Assembly (NCBI GenBank): GCA_964482225.1
Contig: CAYZWT010000019.1
Coordinates: 9,900 to 73,899, forward strand
Direction: 5' to 3'
Source: UBA1429 sp964482225
GTDB taxonomy: Bacteria; Chloroflexota; Anaerolineae; UBA1429
DNA length: 64,000 bases
The translations under genes and the position numbers were made by a program. Each line of letters begins with the position of its first letter. Position 1 is the stretch's first letter. The notes under the pieces are model-generated. The model did not search any database, had not been told where the DNA came from, and saw only the letters and a program-made list of their open reading frames with translations. Positions 63,973-64,000 of the stretch are shown here, piece after piece.

Positions 63973-64000
63973 TTACTCAAAGTACCACTGCTCCGAGTAC
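63973..64000 (-). CDS. C-terminal end of a gene entering from the right edge
   Basis: Minus-strand codons reading YSEQWYFE then TAA (63973-63975). Only eight residues are visible, so no family can be named. Reality is suggested by the downstream hairpins at 63861-63911 and by the aromatic, non-shadow-like composition. Confidence 0.35.

Noticed and set aside
1..64000. tRNA, rRNA, CRISPR arrays and phage genes
   Set aside because: I looked for T-loop sequences (GGTTCRANNC with flanking stem), rRNA blocks, regular repeat-spacer arrays and phage structural or integrase genes by eye and found none; a covariance-model scan would be needed to exclude a tRNA.

Overview
The window looks like a contig piece from a GC-rich, free-living, saccharolytic bacterium, most likely a member of the Chloroflexota (Anaerolineae-like). 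That placement is an inference. It rests on high GC, DnaE and ScpA of bacterial type, many secreted proteins with Thr/Pro-rich linkers, DUF2085 and CcdA/TlpA redox proteins, and a dense set of intracellular glycoside hydrolases. No rRNA or tRNA gene and no CRISPR array was seen. Most promoters that can be read fit a sigma-70 pattern with a 17-bp spacer.

Layout. 1-5.0 kb: the C-terminal part of dnaE, a membrane protein joining an Asp-box propeller to a STAND-like ATPase, and a small convergent gene read from a promoter carrying two LexA-type boxes. 5.2-8.4 kb: repeat elements, then a CBS-containing site-2 protease and a sulfatase. 8.6-10.3 kb: an AT-rich island with a polytopic membrane protein. 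10.4-17.6 kb (minus strand): GT4, lipoprotein, repeat-containing surface protein, then the operon tlpA-like / DUF2085 / ccdA / two methyltransferases. 17.8-21.2 kb: a metal chaperone with a CsoR-type operator, a cyclophilin-like protein, an Rrf2 regulator and a flavoprotein oxidoreductase. 21.3-26.5 kb (plus): SEC-C protein, HAD phosphatase, galactokinase, MFS transporter and GT2. 26.5-29.7 kb (minus): URO-D-like protein, dTDP-glucose 4,6-dehydratase, ScpA.

30-64 kb is largely carbohydrate metabolism: GH2 beta-galactosidase-like, site-2 protease, PA14-repeat protein, acetamidase, GT4, nucleoside hydrolase, ADP-ribosylglycohydrolase plus GH29 fucosidase, a galactonate-dehydratase-like enolase-superfamily enzyme, a radical SAM protein, a MarR-controlled heterodimeric ABC exporter, GH30, GH32, aldo/keto reductase, GH2 beta-mannosidase, a B12-type diol/glycerol dehydratase with fused large and medium subunits, an EamA transporter and a PLP aminotransferase. 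These genes could take glycans to galactose, fructose, mannose and fucose. The fucose-to-propanediol route would feed the dehydratase.

The most unusual non-coding structure is the 1.1-kb gap at 42.55-43.67 kb. It holds direct and inverted repeats, an orphan SOS-like promoter, a phased array of DnaA boxes and a terminal-inverted-repeat element whose relatives lie at 5.4 kb and 29.8 kb. Start codons were reassigned for many genes using ribosome binding sites and promoters, and these choices are stated per entry.
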